Assembly: GCF_037975245.1 (NCBI RefSeq)
Contig: NC_092569.1
Location: 20,021,001 to 20,085,000, forward strand
Source: Apostichopus japonicus
Taxonomy: Eukaryota > Echinodermata > Holothuroidea > Aspidochirotida > Stichopodidae
Direction of reading: 5' to 3'
Length of the DNA: 64,000 nucleotides
Position 1 is the stretch's first letter. Every line of letters begins with the position of its first letter. The position numbers and the translations under genes are program-made. Positions 25,439 through 36,600 of the stretch are shown piece by piece. The notes beneath the pieces are model-generated. The model was not told the DNA's origin, made no database searches, and saw only the letters and a program-made list of their open reading frames with translations.

Positions 25439-28400
25439 CTGTGAATAATAATATGAAAAAAAAAACATGAAACAAGACAAGAACAATAAAGAACCCTCAA
25501 ACTAAAACAGTACATATATCTTTGAAAATAGCCCCTCGTCTTCCACTTCCTATCTCCCTCGGGCCAATATTTAATCTGCACCAACACAATGACAGTTGTA
25601 AGTAACGCCGTAGTTCTTCTTAACAATTTTTCGCTTTGCAGCATAGGCATTGGTAATACAGGAATAATGTTCAAGACAGGGGTTATTCACATGATCGGCT
25701 GTTTTGGTAAATCCTCCCTATATTCACAGTTTTCTTTTGGTAAGTTTTTTCATTCTGTAATTTTCCCAATGTTGGGGTTTGCTTGTACAAAAAAAATACT
25801 GCATAATGATTATGGAGTTTCCTAGAGTTGTCCAGTCCCCAAACTATGGCGTCGAGCTAAAGCGTATGACAAACGTTTGGCATAGACCATTCTATACTTA
25901 CTTGGAAATGAAATAGACCGAGCCAATAACCGACATGCACCCAAGGATAAATGACGTAGAAGATATAAGGAAATAAATTCCACCGAAACCGCTTTCTGTA
26001 AATTAAAATGATTCATCAGATCAAACCAAATAAATTGGATACTGGATATTCCGTGAATCAACATGAGTTTCATTTTACACTGCCATTAACAGTTTATGCA
26101 AAACGATATAACTTTTTTGTCTTATTTAGAGTACATTGATTTCAGTTCTGTAAGCTAATTACAATTGTTTTAGCCATAGAATTTTGAATAGAGACAATAA
26201 CTCAACTAATAATAATTTTATACCTCGATAACTTGTTAATCATTAAATGTACTACATTCAATTACAAATGTCTTCGACTTACCGACATATTGCTGTAACT
26301 CCCAGCAGGAATTATTCAAAATAATCATTTTCAAAATATTATATTTTAGTTGGAAACGACAGTACTTGGAACGTGATTCTGCAACATTTCTTGTATGTTT
26401 AAAAGTCATAAATCGGACCCTTTTCTTAAAGTTCATCTTTTATACGAAACCCAAAGTATAATGTATATATATATTGTTTCTTGTTATAATTTCAAGGACT
26501 TGAATAAATGTATTTCAAACTCAACGACCTTGTATACATATTTCATGTAACATTTATATAGCAAATAAGAAAAGGGATTATTTAAGAATAGTTTGCGATA
26601 TACAAGAAGGTAAATATTGTTACCAACAGTGGCAGCAAAACTGGGTACAGATAAACATTAAGTGTGAACATAATAGCAAATACTTATGATACTGGCACGA
26701 TTAAAATGTCACCATTACACTATTTTTACCACAACGTTGAAGAAGATAGGTCAAAATTCATCCAAATCCTATGAAATGTCGAATTGAGAGTGAAATAGTA
26801 AGAAAAAGTTGAACTTACTCCTCTTAGCAGCCTTTTGTTTCCAAATTGCAATTCTTCCACTGCCTCCGCATTTTTCGGCTCCCGAACAAAATACACCATT
26901 TTCAAAGCAAGACGTCTTGTGCACATCTTTAGAAGGGAGTACGTCTTCGCACAAGCATTCGTTACCTCCAATGAGACCGTTGAATGAATGTGACATACAT
27001 TTACGTTGACATAACTCTAAAGTTAAATCCGGAAATTTACCACCGAAATGGAAGATTTCTGAACTATCATTTGAAGAATGATGAAAGCAGCCCTGGTATT
27101 GATCGTCTTAATATGTAAATGAATATGAAATATGCAAACACGTAAATTAGATATTCGGATATTCATTTAATGAAGTAATACATGTTGATCAATGAAATCG
27201 AATCTGAAATACAGACTCAATGACGATCGCAGAAGAAAACAACACTGTAAATTGAAATAGTTCACGATGTTCCTTGAGTAATTCATCCGAGGTAAAAACT
27301 CAATAACAGACTCCAGAAAGACAACATAATAACATTGTTAATATACAATTTTTAAGAACATACACAATTACGACCTCACAATGGATTGCTACGTCATCGT
27401 TTAATTGAGTTCTACACGGTGTTCTTTCATTGTGTAATATGAAGTACTAACTCAGAAATGAACTCCAGAAGACATAGTTATGACAAATTGAAATTGAGTA
27501 TTACATGCTGTTCTTTGATGCAGAATCTAGAAATACAGATGCCCTAACGACCTCACCAGTAATCATTACGTTATCGTTTAAATGAGTACTACACGGTGTT
27601 CTTTCATTATGTTTTTTGAAGTACTAACTCAGAAATGGAATATAAACAATGTCTAGCTTTAATGTGATATGGGGAATAATAAAATCGAAAGCAATTGACA
27701 TTGTTAACATGTGAAAGTATATGCTGCCTAAAATCCAAGCTGTAACATTGCCGTGGTAACTTAGCAAACTTTACAATGAGCAAAGCTAGTGTACATTTTA
27801 TTGGGCTTGAAAGATTAATTTAATAACTTTTTTATTTCCGTTAATGTTACTTTATTGAATGTATTTTTTTTTTATTTGCATGATAGAAATTTTGGAAGTT
27901 GGTGTAAGATGGTTGCCAAGACAAATGAAGATAAGATGAGAACAATTAAGTCACGTGATGTTATTGTCCACAGGCTATTACATCGTTTTACGGCGTATGA
28001 TATATCGTATACGTGACCATAGAAAAACCTAATAGAATATAACATTATCAATATTTTCTCTTCTGAAGTGCTTTGATATCTTAAATGGAGATGAGTCATT
28101 TTCTTTCCATAAGCATATAAGAAATGCTGGTTTAGAGGTATGCAAACCCTATCCTTAAAATGCTGACAACAGTCGCTGTCTTTATATCCTACCTTGATAC
28201 ACGGCCAGAGCCTGTTCTCCGCCACATTTCACAGCTCCCGCACAGAATGTATTGCACTCTATGTCAGAAACATTTGTGAGTTTTTCATATAGGCCGTCAT
28301 CCCCGTTTCTGCAGTGGCAATATGTTCCATTTTCCAAGCCGAAGTGTGTATAACTCCCAACGGCACAAAACCGAGAGCAATTTGAATGGCTTAAATCACT

Positions 28401-29078
28401 TTGATAGAGCCGTATTTCAAATTTTTCGTCAAAGTTACCAGAAAAGCATCCTAAGTAGTCTCTGTCTGTTTAAGAACAAACAAAAATGATCTTGGTCGGA
28501 TTGGGTGAAGCGATTTACGAAAATAATATGATGACATCGAAAAGAAAAACTGGTTTACTGAGGTCACGAAATGGGTCAGCCAACATTGCTCAAAAAGTTA
28601 ACCGTCTTGAGAATTTTAATTGATTTACACTATTAGTTTTATCTTAAGTTGAAAATGTGCTCGTCTTTTCTGCACGTCTTCCTCTTCTATGTCATAAATG
28701 CTCTTCAAGACAAGAAGCATTTTCGTTAATGTTTAGCATGATTATACCTTTATATAAACTTTTGCCATGTTTACGCATTAATGGAACACTGAATAGTAGA
28801 AGGTATACCGTTCTGGAATTCTCTTTATCTAGAAATTATAGCAATTTAAATGTTCCTTATTCTAACATAGTTGAAATATAATGATGTTGAAAAGAAAAGC
28901 ATTGTGAATTTCAGAGGAATTCGCCCGTATTCTACTTTGAAGGTTGTATTGTAGATTCATTATGTAACACAGAACGAGTTCATATTTTTCAGACAACAAA
29001 AGTGAGCTCACCTGCAAAACACAGCATTGTTTCACACAAAATCACAATTATAAATACTTCAGTGCTTGAGAAACACAT
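24598..29078 (-). CDS. receptor gene 1: WSC-WSC type I membrane protein with a long tyrosine-motif tail
   Basis: Exons on the minus strand: 29078-29012 (signal peptide), 28465-28193 (WSC), 27106-26819 (WSC), 25995-25902 (TM) and 25438-24598 (tail, stop tag). The joined frame is 1563 bp, 520 residues, with every phase matching. Predicted layout: signal 1-22, WSC domains about 23-113 and 114-209, TM about 213-238, cytoplasmic tail 241-520. WSC domains are cysteine-rich extracellular modules thought to bind carbohydrate or act in sensing (yeast Wsc, Kremen, polycystin-1). The tail has STYIAI (Y319), EPYAVV (Y395) and IMYATL (Y511); the first and last fit the ITIM form S/I-x-Y-x-x-I/L. No separate stalk exon was found, so one may be missing. 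The call as a signalling receptor is inference. Confidence 0.75.
25902..25995 (-). CDS. receptor gene 1 transmembrane exon
   Basis: A 94-bp exon from tttaatttacag| to tttccaa|gtaagta, phase 1 in and 2 out. It encodes SGFGGIYFLISSTSFILGCM and then SVIGSVYFIS, a single hydrophobic span. Length and phases equal those of the receptor gene 3 TM exon at 40684-40777. Confidence 0.72.
26819..27106 (-). CDS. receptor gene 1 second WSC exon
   Basis: 288 bp, phase 1-1, from tattaag| to gagga|gtaagt. It reads DQYQGCF, then LCQRKC, GGNECLCED, TSCFENGVFC and KCGGSGRIAIW, matching the WSC cysteine framework (GC, C, C, CxC, C, C, CGG). The acceptor tract is weak, so the exact first base is less sure. Confidence 0.8.
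27230..27645. repeat. tandem duplicated block in an intron of receptor gene 1
   Basis: The sequence 27370-27465 (cgacctcacaatgg, tctacacggtgttctttcat, gaagtactaactcagaaatg) recurs at 27548-27640, about 178 bp further on. A weaker third version lies near 27240-27320. No coding capacity. Confidence 0.7.
28193..28465 (-). CDS. receptor gene 1 first WSC exon
   Basis: 273 bp, phase 1-1, from cttaaacag| to tatcaag|gtagga. It reads RDYLGCFSGNF, then NCSRFCAVGSY, LENGTYCHCRNG, ECNTFCAGAVKCGG and QALAVYQ, a full WSC domain. Confidence 0.85.
29012..29078 (-). CDS. receptor gene 1 signal-peptide exon
   Basis: The ATG at 29078 opens MCFSSTEVFIIVILCETMLC and then FA, and the exon leaves in phase 1 at gcag|gtgagc. 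Its 67-bp length equals the signal exon of receptor gene 2. The hydrophobic core and small residue before the border fit a cleaved signal peptide. Confidence 0.7.
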
Positions 29079-29079
29079 G

Positions 29080-32000
29080 ATCAAATGTATCCATGTAATC
29101 CTGTGCAAAGATTATGACTTCAATTCCACCATAATATGGTACAGAAGAAACTGTCTCATTTCAATCATGAACAGTTACTCGTACAGTGTGCCTCATGCCG
29201 TATTTGCTACAAACCAACCTTCCAAGTTGTCTTCGTTGATTAAGAACATAACATATATGAGAATATGCCTTTATCGACTGCACGCTAACCTATACCGAAA
29301 CCAAAAGCATCGATATGCTTCATTAGTATTCTGCATTCAGGTATATTTAAAGAGAATATTAAGATATATCGGTTATTAAGAAACCGAAACATGCTTACAT
29401 GCATTTCAGTGATTTAGAAATATATGCTACATTATTAAAATGAATAACTCTGTATTCTATGCAATTCTTATAGCAAGGCCTGCATTGAAAAACCGAACAG
29501 AAAGTATTACCTGAGATAACACTCGCATGCCTAACACTTTATACTGTTTTAGTTTGCTACAGTAATTGACACTGATATCGTAGTCCTGCGGATTATTTTA
29601 GCATTATTCGCTTCTCAATCTTTCTTGTATATGTGCACCCGGTTTATAGCCTTATCATTGAAACTCAGTTTAAAGATTTATCAGTTAAAAGTGCGAGAAA
29701 CCGTTAATCAGTTAAAACTGAATGTGTGTAAAAATTTCTTAACATGTGTTATTTCCTACCGAGAAAGAATTAACAACAGAATGCCGAAACAAACGAAGCG
29801 GCGCATAACGATTGATATGTGTTAACTCCTTACCAAGACAGGATTTGATTGATTCGTGGCAATTTGCCATTTTGCCAATTTGCTACAAGTCGCTTATGTG
29901 GGTTTCTACTGTCCTGGCCAATACGATATGATAGGACAATGGCAGTCCTGTAAAGTGATTCGACTTATTAGATTCTACATTGTTATGTCATGGTTTTCCT
30001 TAACCTATCCGGGAAATTTTAATATCGTGTTACAGTTGAAAGAATCCGAAAAAGACTTAAATCATGTTTTTTAATAAATAAAGACATGTGATTTGTATTC
30101 ATATATTGAACAATAGCGTGTATAGGCAGTCCACAAGGCGCAGAGTTCTCTTTTTGGTTCGGAGGGTTAAAGCTTCAATACACGCATTGAAAGGCACGGG
30201 GACGATGTGTGTGTGGTGGCCGTTGGTGTCCAAAGTCCTCGGAAACTTGATTTCGGTGTTTTCTTCTTTATTGGTTACTGAACTCGTTTTCAGAAATATG
30301 CTGTTTTAATTGAACACCGTTTCCTCTTTATATTAAAACATGGGATATTAAAATATGTAAAGGTGAATATTGCCCTCATTTCCATTTGAAGTTTAACTGA
30401 GATTGACATTTGCCTATTGCAAAGAAGAAAAGAAATCACAATAAATATAAAAACCTTTATTTGAAGGAACTACATAGTGAAGTAAACCGGCCCATCGCTT
30501 GATTGCTCAACATTCAGTGACAACTTCCGTGCGTAATAATTTTGTCCTCGCCACGGAGGTTTGTGGACGTAAAGTTTGTTATCAAGAAAATGCATATTGT
30601 CATGCATATTGAAATCCCTAAACTGTCTCACGAAACAATTTGAACTTGATAATTTGTTATGCCATTTCATCATATCATATCAATATCATTAACAGTAGTT
30701 TTACAATAGTTATCTTCTGTCGTTGCTGATTTCCAGATCTCTGCGTTAGGTTGTAAATTGATATGGTATCATTATTTTCGATTTTTCGTTGTGATTACGC
30801 ATTTGCAAGAGGACAGTTCCATGGGGTCAAATTCAAATACGGATTTACCATATTGTTATGTAGTAACTTCAAAGTTGTATCAATACCGTTCTATACTGAG
30901 TTCAATATATCGCGAGCGGCTCATCACAGTTAATTTACTCCATTACTCCTATTGATAGCGGTAAGGAAATGTATAGATTAGAGAAGGACCTTGCCACATT
31001 ACAATATTATGTGTCAGTTAGCTATTTCGTCTACATCTGCCCATGTAGGCAGATGCTTTCAAAAATTACATTCCTAAAACAAGTGTTTGTATTTATCATT
31101 GAAATTGTGACATCTGGAATATTAGCTCAATCTGTCAATGCTCGTTGCATTTTGAATTTTAACAATTTCTCTTTGAGTAGAAATAGTAGTTTTCTTTTCT
31201 CTGTAGATAACTGTTTTACAGGAAATAAGGAAAGACGAAAGCCTTGTTTACATTACTTATAATCGTACAGTCTGCTGTTCACAGATGCATTCACAAATTA
31301 TCGCTAAATTTAAACCAGAAATGCAAAAGTGCACGGTGCTTATGTAAATAGTCGTGCGTTTGTGGTATCTGAGACTAGAAGGTTGCGGTCTTTAGATATC
31401 ATGGTTCCTAAAGTTTCCACGATTTTATCTATGTCACTGAAATGAAACGACCTCTCAATTGTATGTTTAAATTCAATGTATGTTTAAATTTAAATTCATT
31501 TCAATTAGTGAATTGTACCATCTATGTTTATTTATGCACCGGCTAATTAGTTGATATGTATTCGTGTATTTGTTGTAAGATTAAGGGTTTAAAATGTTTG
31601 ATTTTATTTCCCACTTTCACATTATTCCAAACAAGACCAAACATTTAAAAGGAAGAAAAAGATAATCTTCCAACAATTGTGAAAAACAGAATACACACTT
31701 TGCTAATAAACTATAAATATATCAATTAATGAACTCGTCCATGTACATTATTATCATGCATAACAATAACCCTTGACCTTATCCAGGAAGAACCCCCGAA
31801 AAAGTGCAGTGATTGTTTGAAATAAACATCAAATATATATCAACTGTTTCAGGCATTCCCTTAGGTCATCATTATTATAATCCAAAGTAATAACCGTTGA
31901 CCTTCGCGAGGCTTGTGATGATGTGATGTGATTGCTGGTGATGATGTGATGCGATTGGTTGAGAGAAATAATACTGCAACCAATCTTACGTTTTAACTGT

Positions 32001-33000
32001 AGAATAGTAAAGAAGGCGAGAGATCCAAGTTTGAATCATCCTTCCCTTTGGCTGCAGATAACTGTATTTGCCCTTTGCCCTCCTAATCCTGGTAGTGGGT
32101 TCTTCTTCTCACGTGAAGCACCTAAGTACAACATATGAGATATTATTGAGATATCTTGTCACAATCAAAGCGTTACAGACAAGTACGAGTAAACACACAT
32201 TAACAAGCATACCGTCATGGCTTTTTTTTTACGATACAAATCAAAACCAAACATTCAGATCTTCGACATATAAAGTGCAAACAAAAAATAGTTGTAGTGT
32301 TCAGCTCTTGTTAAATGAGTATAAACCAATTTATCTCTCCACGTTGTTCTAGTCCTAATGTTGATGGAATTGATATATTCATTGATAACAGTGCAATACC
32401 TCTTGTCGGTCAATCGCGCTATAAATTTCTCTGTGTTTATCTTGAGTGCCAACGGAAGTTGTAGCATAATATTGGCACTCATATTTAGACAACATTTGAC
32501 AGTGTTGTTGTTAGATTTATTGGTGATAGGGGTAAATATCCATGAGCAAAACAATATACATGTTAAATCTCCAATAAAGTTTGTATGATGATTTTTTTTA
32601 AATTTAATGTGTTAATATATCGCACTCCCTAAAATAGAACCAACGTTTAAGTGACTTCCTGTTTGTCACGAAACACTGTTAGTGTAGAGAAGAGGGCAAC
32701 GAAAGTTGATTTATTTGTTGCAGACAATAATAGTATTGAATGAAACCAAAAGATAATCATAACAATGTCAGTAACATATTGAAAGAAAATTAAAGAAAGG
32801 GGTTGATAAGTTCATTTCATACTGATGATAAAATAGCTCCTGTATATTGCTATAAACTGTCACGTATCGAAACCGATGTTGTACATTAAACCGACATATT
32901 TTATTAGTAAACTGTGAATCTGCTGCAATTCAGGTAAAGGAAGAAGGAAAATAAAAACAGTAAGAAAGAGAGTAAAAAATAAACAGTGCTATTGTTGAGT
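29080..33000. other. spacer between receptor genes 1 and 2
   Basis: About 4 kb without a recognisable exon on either strand. It should contain the promoter of gene 1, but no clear TATA box was identified. Two short gatgatgtgatg repeats occur near 31915-31955. Confidence 0.4.
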
Positions 33001-33014
33001 GAATAAAACGACGT

Positions 33015-33245
33015 AATTGAAAGCAATGAAGCCTGTCATTTGGGAGGTCATGGGTTCGATCCTCGGCATGCCCCAATTAAGGTGGGTGATTTTTTTGATC
33101 CAGGCGAAGTTCCCATCTGAACTGGCCTTAACAATTGTTTACAATTTAATAATTATCCAAGACTGTAAATCGGAAGTGTAAGTAATAACCCATTTATGGA
33201 TTAGGCATACGTGGCTGCCTAGCGTTGTAAAGTAACTGCCTTCCA
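33015..33245 (+). mobile_element. possible tRNA-derived SINE fragment
   Basis: gggttcgatcctcggcatgc at 33052 contains a pol III B-box-like ggttcgatcc, followed by unrelated sequence. No convincing A box or full tRNA fold was found, so it is not called a tRNA gene. Confidence 0.35.
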
Positions 33246-33378
33246 TGTCGATATATACACTCGCTTCAATCTTATATACTTAAAGTTATAACTAAGCGAA
33301 ATCAGCTATAACACTAAACTCCACTTCGTGTTCTCAATAACGGTAACAGTGGAAAAAAACTCCTCGTACATTTCGTGT

Positions 33379-33664
33379 TTAGATATCATATAACCCTAAT
33401 CCATACGCATCAAGTGAGTCAGCTTCCTGTGAAGGTCCCGTCTCCCTTCCTACCGTTACATTGCCTGTATCTTGTAAGGAATGATCTATTGATTCACAAA
33501 GAGTTCCATGATATGATTCAACAACATACTCCACGTCGGTCATATCATCCGGGTTCTCAGCTAAATATGAATGACGTACATCTATATTTGGTCTCCTTTC
33601 GTTATCATATTTAATTGTCGGTTTGGGGCGCATCTGCGTAAGGTACCAACGTGAAATCGTAGAT
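33379..33664 (-). CDS. receptor gene 2 cytoplasmic tail exon
   Basis: It enters in phase 2 after gccaccag| (33665-33667 on the plus strand). It reads STISRWYLTQMRPKPTIKYD, later NVTVGRETGPSQEADS, and ends GLGLYDI stop. Ninety-five residues against 280 in gene 1, so the tails have diverged strongly in length. Confidence 0.72.
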
Positions 33665-36600
33665 CTGGTGGCAAAATGTAAGATTAATGAAGATAAACTA
33701 ATTTTAAAGAGAGAGAAAAAAATACACCAAGTCTTCATGACATTACGGCATGCAGAGGTGCGCTCGAAGTTGTGTCAAAGTGAAATGGTGTACCCAATGT
33801 AGAGATATAAGACTATTTGGTCATTTTGATGGATCAGAAAAAGTTGAACACGCGCATTATCTATCTGTGTTGACATATTCTGATGTAGACACTCAATTCT
33901 TATATAAACTATTCCAAATTTATCTTATTTGATTTTTTCCTTGATGTAGGATTTTTTCGGTCACATTAAAATATTGTTCATTCATACTTAGTAAAGATTC
34001 CTAAATCCTATTGGTCCATTCAGGTCAGCTGACCGTGGTTAATCCTGTGAGTAACTCACGGTAAAATTACCGGCGGATGAATGCAATTGTTACCATGTTT
34101 TGTCGTCTGCTTTGCTGAGCTATTGAAATTCATCAAAAACACAAAATCTTGTTCAAAAGTCTTGCAAGATGCCATCACAGGTAAAGGACGCGAAACCATG
34201 GATCCGCACTCGAGTCTAGGCCAAAGTGTAGGCTGCACAGCTGTTGCCTCCAACAATGACATTAACGTTACTGCTGCTGTTAGGGCTGAAACGTCTAACA
34301 TGTCCAAACTGTTTTTCAAATGTTCTTTCCAAAGTCCTGCGAATGTTTACTTCCAAAATTCATAGTAATATCCGTATTAAAACACCAAACAGTTGTGGAT
34401 GCTTTGAGTTTAAATATATCCAGTATCTGTCCGTAATTAAATGTTCGCAAGGTCGTTATGTTGCTCATAGTGTTATAAAGTTAAAGTTAAACGACCGCAG
34501 TGCCAAGCACTGTGTAGTGTGTACGTTCAAGTGAGTGTACGTGTTCAATACAAGGCCTACTATGTTATCGTATGGCTGTATACCATACGTACATGTTTGT
34601 CCCTAGAATGGTTGCTATGGGAACCAGAAGCTGTAGGGCATTGATATGATGAAGCCAACTAGTAATTGTTTGTAGTTCCTTGTTATTGAGACCTTTCAAA
34701 AATAGTTTTATGGCCGCAATATTGCCAAAAATTAGTTAAATATTATTATGGTTCATCTTTTATGAATGACAGCCTTTCAAAGACGTTTCCTTTATCATTA
34801 TTCACTATCGTTCAGTATTACTTTATAATTGCACATGTACATTAATGTTATGCTGGTTGTTAATCGTTAATTCGACTTACGGGGCATCACTTTAATAAAT
34901 CTTCGGTTATATTTAACCAAAAATGTTTTTTTTTATGATTTTTCCCCCACACAAATGGTAGTGTATGAATGAACGGGGTTAATCAACGGTCTAGCGTGCG
35001 TTACTCACAGGATTAATGCACGATCGGGGAATAATGCAAGCGATGCACGAGGGCGGAGCCCGAGTGCATCCACGCTAGACCGTTGATTAACCCCTTATTG
35101 AAAACCTCACAGACGCAAGGAAACTCGTTCGGGAGCTGCATGATTTCCTTGGGGTAAACTCATGCCGCATGTATATGCCAACAGATGACAACAACAGTCA
35201 TGTTTTTTTCAATAAATATTTGCAAGGATTGAGTATCAGCATGCCTATTCATTAGTCTATTTCATTGTTGAAAACGTAACCCTTGCTCTTTCTCTATATA
35301 TCGTGGTATTATGACATTGCGTCATGTAGTATAGATAGAGGAACGGTGATGGGTCCCATCTCTCACACTGGACCCGGGGCTTCTGAATCCTTAGCATTAC
35401 ACAATTGATATATTATTATTGTTATAACTAGTTTATTTTATGATATAGTAGAATATCGATATTTACCTGCACAATGCAATTCCGGCAATCCCACCAATTA
35501 ACACTCCTACAACAAACAGGAACGCTGTGATGAAATACCTGCTGGAAGTCACGACAGCAGGATCTGTGCTAATGAACAATACAAGCTTTCAGAAGGTAAA
35601 TACAAATAAATAAAACGAGTAGTACATAACCTACACACACACAGGGGAGTAAGAGCTTGGGGGCAAAACATCAGAGGGGCACTTTCTCAACCACCACTCG
35701 TTATGCTATATACGATACACACCGGCCATGTCACTTAAATATATATAATGTGTTAGTATGCTATCAATACTAGTATGGTGCACGTGACTCTATCAACCTG
35801 CATACTGTACTACATACTGTACTTCTGTCCATCCATAATTTATAACTTTCCGAAAAAATCCTCCTGTGTTCATTACTTGAACAAAAGTCTTTAGCAACCT
35901 CGGTTAAATCCTTAGCATGTACAGTTTAAAGATAAATAATTAAAATAAAATATTAAAATTAAAAAACGCTTAAGATATCCAAAAGACAGTTCTTCATCAA
36001 AGGGGAAAAATATTTATTTACCAGTAGGGCACATTTGCTATTTTGAAAAAAAGTGGGGGAGCACGTGCCCCTAGTGCCCCCTGGTCCTACCCCCTGCACA
36101 CACATATGTATATGTATACCATAAAATACACACACACACACCTATGTATTATATATATATAGCAAAGATTCAGTTGTTCATTTCCTGCTGTAATACTGCT
36201 CAATGCATGAAAGTAGAGCAAGTGCATAATATAGTATACGTAGCCTATATTTTATGGTAACCTACATCACGTTGCTACTCGAGGTTGACGGTCAATGCGG
36301 CGATCATCATACAACAGCATAGTTAAGCATGATCATTCTCGTTGGTTAACAATTTTCTCGCTTTGATAATTTGCTTAGGTCATTGTAAATTGGATTCGTT
36401 AACCTGTAACCAACTAATATACAATCCCACGTGAAAGGTAATACATACCTTGAGATGGAGTTGCTTCGGTTGTCAAGTTGACCTCAACAGGAATCGAGTA
36501 TGGTGCTAACATAGAAAAGAGAAAAATTTATAGTAAACAGAACATCTGATTCAAACTATTTCAACATTTCCTATTTAAGTAAGTAAATTTGAAGCAATTT

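Noticed and set aside
25439-25674. Upstream extension of the gene 1 tail frame, with a hydrophobic CFFFHIII stretch
   Set aside because: It is the pyrimidine tract and intron before a good acceptor. The true TM exon lies at 25902-25995.
33040-33075. tRNA-like T arm (gggttcgatcc)
   Set aside because: No acceptor stem, D arm or anticodon arm could be folded; listed only as a possible SINE fragment.
34056-34534. Several open frames on both strands near 34.1-34.5 kb
   Set aside because: No domain, mutually overlapping, and no consistent splice borders. They lie in the intron of receptor gene 2.
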